Shown here piece by piece: positions 1-9,341 of a stretch of DNA of 64,000 nt. Position 1 is the stretch's first letter. Each line of letters opens with the position of its first letter. This DNA is from Pseudomonas typographi (GTDB taxonomy: Bacteria > Pseudomonadota > Gammaproteobacteria > Pseudomonadales > Pseudomonadaceae), in the NCBI RefSeq assembly GCF_014694385.1, contig NZ_JAAOCA010000016.1, forward strand, positions 60,176-124,175, written 5' to 3'. The position numbers and the translations under genes were made by a program. Under the pieces are notes generated by a model, which was not told where the DNA came from, made no database searches, and was given only the letters and a program-made list of their open reading frames with translations.

Positions 1-66
1 GCGGCGGCGACACTAAGGTCGGCTCGAAAGCACCCCCCCATCCAAACAACAAACACATGCCCTGAC

Positions 67-93
67 CAAAAAAAAGGCAGCCCGCAGGCTGCC
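67..93 (-). terminator. Rho-independent terminator of the first PhyH gene
   Basis: A GGCAGCC/GGCTGCC hairpin (76-82 and 87-93, four-base loop) is followed on the minus strand by a run of T residues. It sits just past the stop codon of the minus-strand dioxygenase at 107. Confidence 0.8.
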
Positions 94-106
94 TTCGATC
101 AAACCG

Positions 107-1006
107 TCAGTGCATACCACCCACAAGCCCGAGAGAACGCAGAACATCCTCGGACTGCAAATGCGTGTGCGGGCTGACCATCTTGCCACCCTGCTCGACC
201 CAGCCCATGAAGTTCTCGCCAGCATCCCAACCCAACAACCGCTGCACTTCTTCGGGCAAGCCCTTGAGAATGTCGAAAGGCACCGACAGGTACTGGTTCT
301 CTTCCTGACGCACGCAGCCCAAGTCGATGCCCATGGTCAGGCCCTGACGCGCTTCGTCGCTACTGTTGGTGCCGCCGCCATGGTAGGTGGAGCCGATGAA
401 CAGCAGAGCCGAACCCACTGTCATTTCCGCATCAACGGTTTCCTCAGGCTCGGGGCGACGCTCGTCATCCCACTTGTGGCTGCCCGGGATGACCTTGGTG
501 GCACCGGTTTTTTCAGTGAACTCGGTCATCGCCAGCATGATCTGCAGACGCGCCTCGCGGCCATATTGCGGGTGGCGCCAGAGGAAGCTGGTATCGTCAC
601 GATGCAACGGCTGCTTGCCCTGGCCCGGATGGATCTCGATGGCCTGGGTCATGCCGATCTGGATCTGCGGGGTCACGGTAGTGCGCTCGTGGCCAAACCA
701 TACTGATACCGGCTTTTGCAGGATCTTGCGTGCCGCACCCAGATACAGCGGGTGCATGACCACATCGACCATGCGCGGGGCGCGTGCGAACAAGCGGCTG
801 GCGCGGCGGGTCGAGGTGCCAACGAAAAAGTTCTCGTGACCAAAGGTGGACGTATCCAACGCGGCATCGATCTGTTGCTTGAGCTCCTGGAACGCCGTGC
901 CGGTCATGAAATCGGCAACGATGACGCCGCCATCACGCTCGATGATTTCAACCACCTGCTCGACGGACGCATTGCCTGGCAGAGTAACGAGGGAAGCCTT
1001 GGACAT
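107..1006 (-). CDS. Phytanoyl-CoA dioxygenase (PhyH) family oxygenase
   Basis: This 299-residue protein looks like an Fe(II)/2-oxoglutarate-dependent oxygenase of the PhyH family, which hydroxylates small organic substrates in the cytoplasm. The iron-binding facial triad can be seen as HRDD (the HxD pair, after GQGKQPL) and the distal His in STYHGGGTN, followed by the Arg expected to hold 2-oxoglutarate. The start is supported by AAGGA eight bases upstream. It is a paralog of the oxygenase at 26178-27071. Its promoter carries the cluster motif TGGCC-N6-CACCTGTT at 1121-1139, so it probably belongs to the same regulon. The substrate cannot be told from sequence. Confidence 0.85.
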   Translation of the reverse strand: MSKASLVTLPGNASVEQVVEIIERDGGVIVADFMTGTAFQELKQQIDAALDTSTFGHENFFVGTSTRRASRLFARAPRMVDVVMHPLYLGAARKILQKPVSVWFGHERTTVTPQIQIGMTQAIEIHPGQGKQPLHRDDTSFLWRHPQYGREARLQIMLAMTEFTEKTGATKVIPGSHKWDDERRPEPEETVDAEMTVGSALLFIGSTYHGGGTNSSDEARQGLTMGIDLGCVRQEENQYLSVPFDILKGLPEEVQRLLGWDAGENFMGWVEQGGKMVSPHTHLQSEDVLRSLGLVGGMH

Positions 1007-1074
1007 GATGGGTTCCTTGCGGATCGGTTAACCGCGCAGCGCCTGGTGCGCAAGTGAATGGATTCGTTGGAGGG

Positions 1075-1139
1075 AATATAGTGTGGCGCCAGAGGGGCGG
1101 ACAGGTTGGCGCCAGACATTAACAGGTGAATAACGGCCA
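1075..1139 (-). promoter_or_regulatory. Promoter with tandem cluster motif upstream of PhyH gene
   Basis: On the minus strand TGGCC-N6-CACCTGTT occupies 1139-1121. A second half-site AACCTGTC follows 21 bp downstream (1107-1100), and after 19 bp there is a TATATT -10-like hexamer (1080-1075). A 21-bp direct repeat is typical of AraC-family activators. This is the only site of the set with an obvious second copy. Confidence 0.65.
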
Positions 1140-1174
1140 CACGGACAGCACGCCCGCGTGGCCAGTCGTACGGA

Positions 1175-2479
1175 TCAGAAGGTCCAGGTCACCAGGGTCT
1201 CGAACAGATTGGAGCGAGCATTGTTGCCGAATGCCTGCTTGGCGCCGTCACCCGGTGTGGCCAGGCCATACACGGCACTCAGCGTGACCGCAGGCGTGAC
1301 GGTCCAGTTGGCATACAGGTCGATTTCCTTGGCGAAATCACGGCTAGTAATGCCGTCCGGCTTCTTGTCGAACTGGAACTTGTAGGCCATTAGACCGACG
1401 GTCAGATCCTGGCGTGGTGCCACGGCCAACTTGAGCAGGTCGATATCGACGTTGCTGTTGAACAGCATGTATTCGCCAACGATTTCGCCCTGATACCAGT
1501 CTCCGTATTGACCCCCGTAACCGTAGGTCAACGGATCGTAGTCATCGCTGTACTGGGAGCGACGGTAGGTAAGGGTCGGGGTCCAAGGCACGTTAGTGAA
1601 GGCGTAGCTGGCCTGGGCATACCAGCCTTGGCCGGACTTGCTGGTATCGCCGCCTTTTTCCCAGACGTACTCACCGGCCAGGCCAAGCTGTGGCACTGCG
1701 GTGAACGGTGTGCCCTTGGCGCGTACGTCGTACACATTCAGGCCATCGCGCGCGGCGTTGTCGGCGTCCACAGTGCGCAGGTAAGTGGCGCCCAGCGTGC
1801 CCAGAGTGTCACGCCACTCCAGGTTGGCACCGCGCAAGCGCAGGTGTTCGTGGTAATCGAAGTAATCGGTGTTGGCGTTGGCGCGCAGGTCGAACAGGTC
1901 GGCGTGCACCTTGCCGGTGTTGAGCTGAGCGATCAGGGTGTTGCTGAACGAAGTGCGCGGCCCGATCCAGGCAGCGCCGTCCTTGCCCTGGTCGGCATGG
2001 CCGTCGCCCACCAGAAAGCCGTCGCCGACCATGAAGGTCTGCTTGCCAGCGCTCAAAGTGATCGCGTCTTTGCCCAAGCCAGAGAACACATCACCGCTTT
2101 TCCAGCCGACGAAGGCCGTTTCCAGGCTGGCGCGCTCCGGATCGTCATGGGTCAGGCCGGCGGCATCGCTGCCACCGCGGGTCATTGCGCCGACTGCCGA
2201 GACGCCACCGAAGAAGCTGCCGTACGCCGTTTGCGGGCCAGCGATCTTGAAGCCCGGGAGCACGAAGCCTTCGAAGCGGCTGGAGGTACGGTCCACCGGC
2301 AAGCCGATGTAGCTGGTGCGTCCGCCAAAGGCCTGATGTTTGTCGTAGAGATAGGCCGCGCCTACCGTGACGCTGGGCTCGATCAGCACATCGCCGATCT
2401 GGAAACTATCGAGCGCAAAACTCGAACTCGCGTACAGCGCCCCTACCCCGGCCGCGATAAAACCTGCTGCATACTTCAT
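1175..2479 (-). CDS. Outer-membrane channel, alginate-export/porin-like beta barrel
   Basis: A 434-residue protein with an N-terminal signal peptide (MKYAAGFIAAGVGALYASSSFA, cleaved near Ala22) and a C-terminus ending in an aromatic residue (LVTWTF), as outer-membrane barrels do. The body is rich in alternating aromatic and polar strands (for example EGFVLPGFKIAG, DLYANWTVTPAVTLSAVYGL), resembling alginate-export-type porins. The start at 2479 is chosen over one five codons upstream because GGAGAG lies five bases before it. It follows the AraC gene on the same strand (132-bp gap) and probably lets the cluster's substrate into the periplasm. Confidence 0.75.
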   Translation of the reverse strand: MKYAAGFIAAGVGALYASSSFALDSFQIGDVLIEPSVTVGAAYLYDKHQAFGGRTSYIGLPVDRTSSRFEGFVLPGFKIAGPQTAYGSFFGGVSAVGAMTRGGSDAAGLTHDDPERASLETAFVGWKSGDVFSGLGKDAITLSAGKQTFMVGDGFLVGDGHADQGKDGAAWIGPRTSFSNTLIAQLNTGKVHADLFDLRANANTDYFDYHEHLRLRGANLEWRDTLGTLGATYLRTVDADNAARDGLNVYDVRAKGTPFTAVPQLGLAGEYVWEKGGDTSKSGQGWYAQASYAFTNVPWTPTLTYRRSQYSDDYDPLTYGYGGQYGDWYQGEIVGEYMLFNSNVDIDLLKLAVAPRQDLTVGLMAYKFQFDKKPDGITSRDFAKEIDLYANWTVTPAVTLSAVYGLATPGDGAKQAFGNNARSNLFETLVTWTF

Positions 2480-2611
2480 CACTGCTCTCCCCATTGGCGT
2501 GATCGAAACCGCGACCGATGCTGGCCGCTTGAGACCGATTGTCGGGGCTGGGGGCAGTGGGCTGAAGGCGCAAACAGGTCAAAAAAGGGGATCGTCGAAG
2601 ACACCGCTGAT

Positions 2612-3640
2612 TCAGTGTTTGACCTGCAAACGGTATTGCGACGGCGTGCAACCACTCCAGCGCCGGAACGCCCGGCGAAACGCCGCGGCTTCACTGAAAC
2701 CCAGGTTCTCGGCGATCCGAGCCACCGGTATCTGCCGCAACAACAACTCCTGGGCGCGCTGATAACGCGCCTCGCAAAGCAGTTCGTTGAAGCTGGTGCC
2801 AGCCGCGCGCAAGTGGCGCTGCAAGGTCTTGCTGGAACAGGCCATGGAGGTGGCGACGTTGCTCAACGACGGTGAGGTATCAAAGCCGGCGCAGATAGCC
2901 GATTTGACGCTGGCGAGAAAATCCCGCGGGCTTTCCAGATGGGATTTGAGCACCGAACAATGAGCTTTCATCTCGTTATGCGCAGTGGCGTTGGCACAGG
3001 GTAAAGGCTGCTCCAGCCACGCAGCATCGAAAGCCAGGCTGGTGGGGCGGGACACGTCGAACGTCACCGGGCAATCGAAGTACCGCTGGTACGGCGCGCC
3101 CTCGGGCGCCCTGGCAAAGCCGATATTGATTGCCGTCAGCGGCAACGGCTGATACAGCAGATCGGCCATGACGCACTGCAGCGCCGTAAGCGAGAACTCG
3201 ATCGCCAGCCCGCGCAACTCGTCTTCGATGTCGAAGGTCGCATCGACATTCAGCCAGGCGCTGCCTTGCTCCTGCACCAGGCGCAGTTCGAAGCCGGTGC
3301 CCAGTGGCAACGGGTATTCGAAAAACAGCTCGAGGGCCGAGCGCAGGTCGCGGCTCGACAACAAGGTAAAACCGAACACGCCATAGGCAGCCAGCCGGCA
3401 TCGGTGCCCCAGTTCCAGGCCCAGATGCTGTGCCTGGGTCAGGCGCTGGGCGTTGCGCAGGATCATGCATTCCTGTTCTACCGAAATCAGCTTGTTGCCG
3501 GTGCGCAAATCATCGGCAACCAACTGAGTGCCCTGCAACATGCTCTCGGTCGCATGCCTCGACTCAGCGACGAAGGCATTGACCAAGGTAATGAAGTGCA
3601 AGGTTGCCAGGCGGTCGATGTACTGGTGAGAAGTAGCCAT
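2612..3640 (-). CDS. AraC-family regulator (likely master activator of the left cluster)
   Basis: A 342-residue transcription factor with an N-terminal arabinose-binding-like ligand domain (residues about 20-220, OruR/ArgR type) and a C-terminal double helix-turn-helix (from SLSNVATSMACSSKTLQRHL to the FRRAFRRWSGCTPSQYR signature). Its own promoter carries the TGGCC-N6-CACCTGTT motif found throughout the cluster, so it is the best candidate to bind that motif and autoregulate (inference). Start at 3640 is chosen by alignment sense; the ribosome site is weak. It precedes the porin gene on the same strand. It differs from the two other AraC proteins here, which are close paralogs of each other. 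Confidence 0.85.
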   Translation of the reverse strand: MATSHQYIDRLATLHFITLVNAFVAESRHATESMLQGTQLVADDLRTGNKLISVEQECMILRNAQRLTQAQHLGLELGHRCRLAAYGVFGFTLLSSRDLRSALELFFEYPLPLGTGFELRLVQEQGSAWLNVDATFDIEDELRGLAIEFSLTALQCVMADLLYQPLPLTAINIGFARAPEGAPYQRYFDCPVTFDVSRPTSLAFDAAWLEQPLPCANATAHNEMKAHCSVLKSHLESPRDFLASVKSAICAGFDTSPSLSNVATSMACSSKTLQRHLRAAGTSFNELLCEARYQRAQELLLRQIPVARIAENLGFSEAAAFRRAFRRWSGCTPSQYRLQVKH

Positions 3641-3671
3641 GGTGCACACCCGGGAGTCCGATTCGGCCGTG

Positions 3672-3716
3672 AGCATAAAGCGTGGGCTAGCGGTACCAAC
3701 AGGTGAGCAGTGACCT
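3672..3716 (-). promoter_or_regulatory. Cluster motif and promoter of araC gene
   Basis: On the minus strand AGGTC-N6-CACCTGTT (3716-3698) is followed after 20 bp by TATGCT (3677-3672). The left half deviates from TGGCC, but spacing and the right half match the other sites. Confidence 0.55.
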
Positions 3717-3748
3717 AAAAGCGGGGAGTGATGGCCGACCGGATCAGG

Positions 3749-4390
3749 TCAACCGGCGCGAATCATCGTCAGCCACATGGCAACGGTGGTATCGACGGTT
3801 TCTTGCCAATTCTGCGACAGGGCGTTGGTGTGCTTGTGGTAGAACAGCAGCCCTTCTATTTGCGAAGCGATCAACACCGCAAAGACATCTGCCCGAGCTT
3901 TGGTCAGTTGTGGATTCACCTCCTGAATCAACTGCCCCATCACCCGGCAGAATGTCTCGTAGATGACAGTCAGGTGTTCGCCGACAGCGTGATCGTGCTC
4001 GGCCAAGGCCCAGCTCTGGAAGGAAAACGAGGCGATCCACGGATCGCGCGCCGCTTCCATGTCTTGCTCTATCACGTCGACCAGACGCTCTTCAGCGGTG
4101 CGCGAGGTGTCACTGGCGATGGCGACGAACTGCGTCACGAAAACCTCGATCTTGGCGCGGATCATCGACAGCAAGAGATTTTCGGTGGTGCCGCAGTAAT
4201 GTTGAAGGTTGCTCAGGCTGATGCCCATCTCGCTGGCGACCCGGCGCGCGGAAAACTGCGCATAACCATCGCGCACGAAAATCATAGCGGCGGTATCGAT
4301 AATGTCTTCGATGCGCTGCACGCGTTTCTTTTCGCGAGGGCTGGCAGTACGCTCGAACAGCGACTCGGCGCGCGAAGCTTCACTCAACAT
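3749..4390 (-). CDS. TetR-family transcriptional regulator
   Basis: A 213-residue TetR-type protein. The N-terminal helix-turn-helix is seen around residues 25-70 (DTAAMIFVRDGYAQFSARRVASEMGISLSNLQHY), with a longer ligand-binding helical domain behind it. The start at 4390 is set by GGAG seven bases upstream; the frame is open further but has no ribosome site. Its upstream region contains a perfect AGGTC-N4-GACCT palindrome also found at two araC promoters, so it probably represses itself and those genes (inference). The ligand is unknown. Confidence 0.85.
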   Translation of the reverse strand: MLSEASRAESLFERTASPREKKRVQRIEDIIDTAAMIFVRDGYAQFSARRVASEMGISLSNLQHYCGTTENLLLSMIRAKIEVFVTQFVAIASDTSRTAEERLVDVIEQDMEAARDPWIASFSFQSWALAEHDHAVGEHLTVIYETFCRVMGQLIQEVNPQLTKARADVFAVLIASQIEGLLFYHKHTNALSQNWQETVDTTVAMWLTMIRAG

Positions 4391-4522
4391 TGACGTACTC
4401 CAAACCAGTAGCCGGTAACACAGAATGCCTGCCGCAGAACGGGTGGCGCAACCCTGCGGCAAGGGGTGCTGTTGCCGGTTCGCCGCCCAGATTGCTTGAA
4501 GTGTACTAAACCGGGCAAACCA

Positions 4523-4536
4523 AGGTCAATCGACCT
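4523..4536. promoter_or_regulatory. AGGTC-N4-GACCT operator at tetR promoter
   Basis: A perfect inverted repeat AGGTC-AATC-GACCT. On the minus strand it overlaps a TTGACC -35-like hexamer, which is followed after 18 bp by TACACT. The gap between the APC permease and tetR holds no other feature. Confidence 0.65.
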
Positions 4537-4577
4537 AATTATTAGGGCAGCCGATCTGGTTTGCCGATGTTCGGGTT

Positions 4578-6122
4578 CTACAGGTCTTGACGACCGATGC
4601 GGCGGTAGGAAGCCGGCTTGGCGGCCCGCAGGTACAGCGCCAGCAGCATGCCGACGACCGGTACCGCCCAGATCCCGAATTGCATGAACACCGCAGCGTC
4701 GCCGGTGACTCCGACCAGGGTCTCGAAGTTCGTTACGGCCAGAAAGAATACGTAGCCCAGGCCCAGAGCCGCAGCCACCGGCGCGACGAAGGTACGCAGC
4801 TTGGAGACTTTCACTGGCGTCGGTTTGCGCAGGAAGTAGGCCGCAATCGCCACGCTGGTGATCAGCATCAAGGTCAGGTAGCCGTAAGCGCCCACACCGG
4901 ATTGATGCGCGTAGAGCGTGGCCGGATCGGCGCCGTTGAAAATGAACGGCACTTCCAGCAAGGCAACGATGATGGTTGCCACCAGGGAGCCCATGTACGG
5001 CGATTTGTTGCGTGGGTGTACCTTGGCCAGTACCTTGGGAAGCGCACCGTCCATGCCCAGCGAGTACAGATAGCGCGACATGATGTTCTGCATGCACAGC
5101 AGGCCGGCGAAGATCGAAGTCACCACCAGCACCGCGGCGAGGTTGACGCCGAACTGACCGACGTACTTGCCCATGGCGTCCGGGAACATGCCGACGGTGT
5201 TGTTGGTGGCCACTGCCATCGCATTGCTCACACCGTAGGCCGTCACCATCACCCAGGCGGAGGCGGCGAAGAACAAGCCGATCAGCGCCACCACCAGGCC
5301 GGTGGCCCGCGGAATGGTGCGCTCGGGGTTCTTGGTTTCTTCGCGGAAAACCGCGGTCGCTTCAAAGCCGTTGAAGCACAGCACCGCGAACAGCATGGCC
5401 AGGCCGAACTGGCCGCCGGTCAAAGCGTGCCAGGTGAAAGGCTCCATGGAGCGCCCTTCCGGCCCGCCGTTGATCAGCACTGCGAGATCGAATACCGAGA
5501 TCACCACCAGCTCGATGACCATGGCCACCACCAGAAGGTGCGACGATACCTCGAGTTTCAGGTAACCGCAGTAGCCGACGATCGCCCAGATGGCGATGGC
5601 GTACCAGTACCACTCGATCACCGGCCCGCCCAGGGTGCTCGCCACTAGGGTCGAGGCCGAGATGCCGAAGAAGGTGTAGGTACAGGCCGACATCATCAGG
5701 TAGGTGAACACCGCCAGGAACGCCGAACCCAGCCCCGCCACCCGGCCCAGGCCGGCAGTGATGTAGGCGTAGTAGGCGCCCGGATTGGGCAGGAAGCGAC
5801 TCATGGCGGTAAAGCCGGCGGCAAAGATGCCTACCAGCACCAGCCCGGACAGGTACACCGCCGGGGCGCCGATGCCGCCGAACATGACGATGATGGAAAT
5901 ATAGCCAGCCACGGTCACCAGCGGCGCCGCAAAGGCCAGCACCGCGCCCATCAGCCGGAACAGCCCCATGTCGCCTTCAAGGCCGTGGTTGACCAGGTCG
6001 ACCGCGCGATGGCCATCCAAGGACGCACCGGCGCCGGGTGTGAACACCTGGCTGATGTTTTCAGTGGCCATCCTCGGCACACCGTCTGGGTGGAGATTGG
6101 AGAGATTGTTTGTCGTACTCAC
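4578..6122 (-). CDS. APC-superfamily amino acid/amine permease
   Basis: A 514-residue inner-membrane protein with about twelve hydrophobic segments, starting with a glycine-rich first helix (GAVLAFAAPLVTVAGYISII) and carrying the APC signature region (NPGAYYAYITAGLGRVAG; FNGFEATAVFREETKNPERTIPRA). It should import an amino acid or amine by cation symport. GTG at 6122 is preferred as start because AGAAGG lies eight bases upstream; a longer frame exists without a ribosome site. It is divergent from the AraC gene at 6619 and shares the intergenic region that carries two AGGTC-N4-GACCT operators. Confidence 0.85.
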   Translation of the reverse strand: MSTTNNLSNLHPDGVPRMATENISQVFTPGAGASLDGHRAVDLVNHGLEGDMGLFRLMGAVLAFAAPLVTVAGYISIIVMFGGIGAPAVYLSGLVLVGIFAAGFTAMSRFLPNPGAYYAYITAGLGRVAGLGSAFLAVFTYLMMSACTYTFFGISASTLVASTLGGPVIEWYWYAIAIWAIVGYCGYLKLEVSSHLLVVAMVIELVVISVFDLAVLINGGPEGRSMEPFTWHALTGGQFGLAMLFAVLCFNGFEATAVFREETKNPERTIPRATGLVVALIGLFFAASAWVMVTAYGVSNAMAVATNNTVGMFPDAMGKYVGQFGVNLAAVLVVTSIFAGLLCMQNIMSRYLYSLGMDGALPKVLAKVHPRNKSPYMGSLVATIIVALLEVPFIFNGADPATLYAHQSGVGAYGYLTLMLITSVAIAAYFLRKPTPVKVSKLRTFVAPVAAALGLGYVFFLAVTNFETLVGVTGDAAVFMQFGIWAVPVVGMLLALYLRAAKPASYRRIGRQDL

Positions 6123-6407
6123 CGGATAACCCTTCTGTTGACCCTGAGAGGTAGTTGGGGATGCGGCGCCAGCGCCCGGTCCCGCGTGCAGCTGATGACT
6201 CGGCCCCGCAACCGGGACCTCGTGGGTGCTAAAAGTAGGGCCCGGCGCGTTGGCCAAACAGGTGCCGAAGGGTCATTTTGGGGGATCATTTGTGCTACCC
6301 GGCAATCCGTCCCGCCGAGCATATAGCCGGGCGAACCGCGCCGAAACCGGCGCGGTTGGTCGGACATGTCTATCCGCGACCCCCACGACAGAGAGGCAAT
6401 GAAAAAG

Positions 6408-6450
6408 TTGACTTAGGTCAATCGACCGTGCTTTATAGGTCGCACGACCT
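6408..6450 (+). promoter_or_regulatory. Promoter with paired AGGTC-N4-GACCT operators (araC at 6619)
   Basis: TTGACT (6408-6413), a 17-bp spacer and CTTTAT (6431-6436) form a sigma70-type promoter. Operator 1 (AGGTCAATCGACCG, 6415-6428) fills the spacer; operator 2 (AGGTCGCACGACCT, 6437-6450) begins right after the -10. Operator starts are 22 bp apart. The geometry is the same at 14749-14791. Confidence 0.75.
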
Positions 6451-6618
6451 GATCGACACAAATTCAGGCGCAGCGACACGTACCGACCTACCGCATTGTC
6501 CTTGCATTGCATCCATGATCCCCGGCCTGCCAAGACCGCGTCACCTGCAACTGTTCCAACCGCAGCCGCCATTGCGCGTTGCCCTGGAACGACTTGGCTA
6601 GCCGATGAGGGCCGTACA

Positions 6619-7734
6619 ATGGTGTCAGTGCAAGCGTCACCCATCACTCCGGAAGACCGCGTCTTCTCCACCGTCGAACTGCAGGCGCTGCTGGCCCGCC
6701 ATAGTGACGGGCGCGCGTCCCTGATGCCGGTGCTGGCACTCAACGGGGTGCACGCCGAGGCGCTGGACGACCCCGCTACCCGCCTGTCCCTGAGCCAATG
6801 GCTGGGTACCCTTACCGGCTGCTGCCATGACCGTCAGGATCCGCTACTGGCCCTGCGGGTAGGCCAACAGATGCACCTGACCGCCTACGGGATGCTCGGT
6901 TTTACCCTGCTCAGCAGCGCCTCGCTGCATGAAGCCCTGGACATCGCCAATCACTTCGGGCTGCTGGCCAACCTCAAGCACCAGCTGCATCTGCAGGTGG
7001 AGGGCGAGGTCGCCCACCTGTACCTGCGCGAGAACTTCGCCTTGCTGGGCACCGAGAAATACTTTTCCACCCTGCTCGAGAGCGCTAAGATCCTCACCCT
7101 GCTCGGTGACATGCTCGGCCACGGCTTCAAGGCCCACGCCCTGCGCCTCAACCTCAACGCCGAGCCGGGCGATGCCCAGGGTATTTCCCAGGCCCTGGGT
7201 GTCCCAGTGCAGGTCAACTGCCTGGACAACTGCATCAGTTTCAGCAGCCACTATGTCGACCAGCCGCTGCCCCAATGCCACGCCATGACCCACCAGTCGT
7301 GCAAGGCCCTGTGCAGCGCGCAGCTGCGTGAGCTCAGCCAGCGCTACGACCTCTGCTACCAGATCCAGAAGATGCTGCTGGGCTCGCCCAGCCGCATCCC
7401 GCCACTGCCCGAAGTCGCCTCGCGCCTGCACCTGTCGCCGCGCACCCTGCGGCGCAAGCTTGAAGCCGTCGGCAGTTCCTACAATTCGATCCTCGAAGAC
7501 GTGCGCAAGAAACTCGCCATCCGCTACCTGCTCGACACACCTCTGACCACCGAGGCGATTTCCGAGAAGCTCAGCTACAGCGATGCCGCCAACTTCCGTC
7601 ACGCCTTCAAGCGCTGGACCGGTACCGCACCGCGGGCCTTCCGCTCGCAGAACCGCGAGATCCACTGGAGCATGCCGCCCGCCTTCACCCTTCCCGGCGC
7701 CAATACCGGCGCACGGGTCCACGCCCACGCCTGA
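6619..7734 (+). CDS. AraC-family regulator, paralog of the one at 15159
   Basis: A 371-residue regulator with an arabinose-binding-like N-terminal domain and a C-terminal AraC DNA-binding domain (PPLPEVASRLHLSPRTLRRKL, then the second helix-turn-helix with SDAANFRHAFKRWTGTAPRAFR). Start at 6619 follows GATGAGG about nine bases upstream and matches the N-terminus of the paralog (both contain a CPxDDxxFS-like start, here ITPEDRVFSTVE). The 5' leader from the predicted promoter is about 175 bases. The gene is under two TetR-type operators and ends before a bidirectional terminator. Confidence 0.85.
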   Translation: MVSVQASPITPEDRVFSTVELQALLARHSDGRASLMPVLALNGVHAEALDDPATRLSLSQWLGTLTGCCHDRQDPLLALRVGQQMHLTAYGMLGFTLLSSASLHEALDIANHFGLLANLKHQLHLQVEGEVAHLYLRENFALLGTEKYFSTLLESAKILTLLGDMLGHGFKAHALRLNLNAEPGDAQGISQALGVPVQVNCLDNCISFSSHYVDQPLPQCHAMTHQSCKALCSAQLRELSQRYDLCYQIQKMLLGSPSRIPPLPEVASRLHLSPRTLRRKLEAVGSSYNSILEDVRKKLAIRYLLDTPLTTEAISEKLSYSDAANFRHAFKRWTGTAPRAFRSQNREIHWSMPPAFTLPGANTGARVHAHA

Positions 7735-7774
7735 TCAATCCGGGCTCGGCGCCGTATGGTTTGCGCATAAATAA

Positions 7775-7800
7775 CAAAGGCGTTCATATGAACGCCTTTG
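7775..7800. terminator. Bidirectional terminator between convergent genes
   Basis: A perfect 26-bp palindrome (half-site CAAAGGCGTTCAT) lies between the converging araC (ends 7734) and NCS1 permease (ends 7828). AAA and TTT runs at the two ends suit termination on both strands. Confidence 0.7.
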
Positions 7801-7827
7801 TCGTTTGGAGCTCTGGGCAACTGATGC

Positions 7828-9303
7828 TTACAACCCTACCCTTACCTTCTTCTCGGCCAGTTGCTTGGCGTTGCGATAACCGCCGCGATAGCTCGTGGCG
7901 ATCACCAGGCGCATCAGCACGTAGTACGCCGTGATACAGATCGCCAGCGTCGGAATGGACGCCCCCACATAACGGAACGTCGGCCCGACCTGCAGCGACA
8001 ACGGATCGAACAGCATCAGGTACACGACCACGCCCAGCACGATGATCAGCATCGCCACCCAGTTGACCCCACCCCAGAACCAGTAGGCGCTCTGCTTGTC
8101 CTTGACGAACAGGTGGGCCGGCAACACCACCTGACGGCGCAGCAGCACGTAATCGGTGAGCATCACGGCAGCGATACCGATGAACATCGCACTGTTGTAG
8201 GCCAGCCAATTCATCACGTGACTGATCAGCCATTGAGTATTGAACGCGACCACCAGCCCTGGCAGCAGCAAGATGGCGACGATCAGATCCCAACGCATCC
8301 TGGCGAAGAAGCGGACCTGCTGCACCGACACCCCGGCAAAGTAGAAGAAGCTGAGCAAAGTGCCCAGGTTAGCCAGCAGCAACAACGACACGATCACCGT
8401 GCCCAGGCCGTTACCCGCGGTCTTGACCACCCATTCGGCAGGTTCGGTCGAGCCGGTGGCAATGGCCGCCAGCGCACCAACCGCCGAGGTGAACCCGGCG
8501 CCGATGACCCCGGCACCAACCAGCGAGGGGGTGATGAGGTGTTTGCGCTTGTGGATCAGCCGCGCGATGCCACCGAAGAACGGCACGCTGGTCAGCGCGT
8601 TGGACGCCCCGAACTCGACACCATAGGCCAGTTGCAAGAGCGGATCGGTGGCATAGGCCTGCTTGGGATCGACATTGGTGTGCAGCAGGTCGACCAAGCT
8701 GACATCGCGGGTGATCAGATACAGCAGCACGCAGGCGATGATCAGGATCGCCGGAGACGTGAAGCGCGTCAGCAAGGCGATCATCGCCGGGCCTTTCTTC
8801 AGCAGCAGCCAAACCAGCAGCAGCATCGCCACCGAAACGGCGGCAACGAAGCCGTTGTCGATCTCGCCACCGGGATTGAACAGGATCTGCTGCAACCGGC
8901 CGGCAACCTGCCCGGTCATGGCGATCAGCACAAAGGACCAGCCCAGCGTGGTGACCAGGATCAACGCCAGCAGCAGCGACGAACCGCGGGTGCCCATCGA
9001 GCTTTTGGATGCGTCCACCGGATCGACGCCGAGGCGGTAACTGATCAGTCCTGAGGCGACGTAGACCGGCGCCAGTCCGACGATCAAACCGATCAGATAG
9101 CCGAGGATGCCGATGCTGGTATTACCGATATAGGCAATAGAGGCGCCGAACAGGTAGTTGAAACTGGCGGCGCCGATCGCCACGCATGCGGCAACCAGGG
9201 TGCCGAAGCCCTTGTACAGGCGATCACTCCTTTGAATCGGCAAGCGCCCTGCCAGAGCCTCGCGCGTAGTGACCCCGCTCACCTCTGTATCCGAATGACT
9301 CAT
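7828..9303 (-). CDS. NCS1-family purine/cytosine-type permease
   Basis: A 491-residue membrane protein with about twelve transmembrane segments, resembling the cytosine permease (CodB) branch of the NCS1 family: the N-terminal LPIQRSDRLYKGFGTLVAACVAIGAASFNYLFGA leads into helix 1, and the PVDASKSSMGTRGSSLL region follows helix 2-3. It should import a nucleobase-like or other N-heterocyclic compound. It lies 38 bp behind the SGNH hydrolase on the same strand and is likely the last gene of that operon. The exact substrate is not predictable. Confidence 0.85.
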   Translation of the reverse strand: MSHSDTEVSGVTTREALAGRLPIQRSDRLYKGFGTLVAACVAIGAASFNYLFGASIAYIGNTSIGILGYLIGLIVGLAPVYVASGLISYRLGVDPVDASKSSMGTRGSSLLLALILVTTLGWSFVLIAMTGQVAGRLQQILFNPGGEIDNGFVAAVSVAMLLLVWLLLKKGPAMIALLTRFTSPAILIIACVLLYLITRDVSLVDLLHTNVDPKQAYATDPLLQLAYGVEFGASNALTSVPFFGGIARLIHKRKHLITPSLVGAGVIGAGFTSAVGALAAIATGSTEPAEWVVKTAGNGLGTVIVSLLLLANLGTLLSFFYFAGVSVQQVRFFARMRWDLIVAILLLPGLVVAFNTQWLISHVMNWLAYNSAMFIGIAAVMLTDYVLLRRQVVLPAHLFVKDKQSAYWFWGGVNWVAMLIIVLGVVVYLMLFDPLSLQVGPTFRYVGASIPTLAICITAYYVLMRLVIATSYRGGYRNAKQLAEKKVRVGL

Positions 9304-9341
9304 CTACTTCCCCATTACGAACGTAAAAAAACAGCCGATCT

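Noticed and set aside
2571..2595. A tenth cluster motif before the porin gene (GACCTGTT on the minus strand)
   Set aside because: The left half reads TCCCC instead of TGGCC and no -10 lies at the expected distance; the porin is probably read from the araC promoter.
1508..2875. A 455-codon plus-strand open frame opposite the porin and araC genes
   Set aside because: It is the antisense of two clearly coding genes and the translation has no domain; high GC makes such frames common. The same holds for long frames at 4587-5648, 7861-9054, 15003-16256, 18391-19596, 23677-24987, 34895-36244 and 54819-56123.
7775..7800. The 26-bp perfect palindrome as a regulator binding site
   Set aside because: It lies between convergent gene ends with A/T runs at its tips, so a bidirectional terminator explains it.
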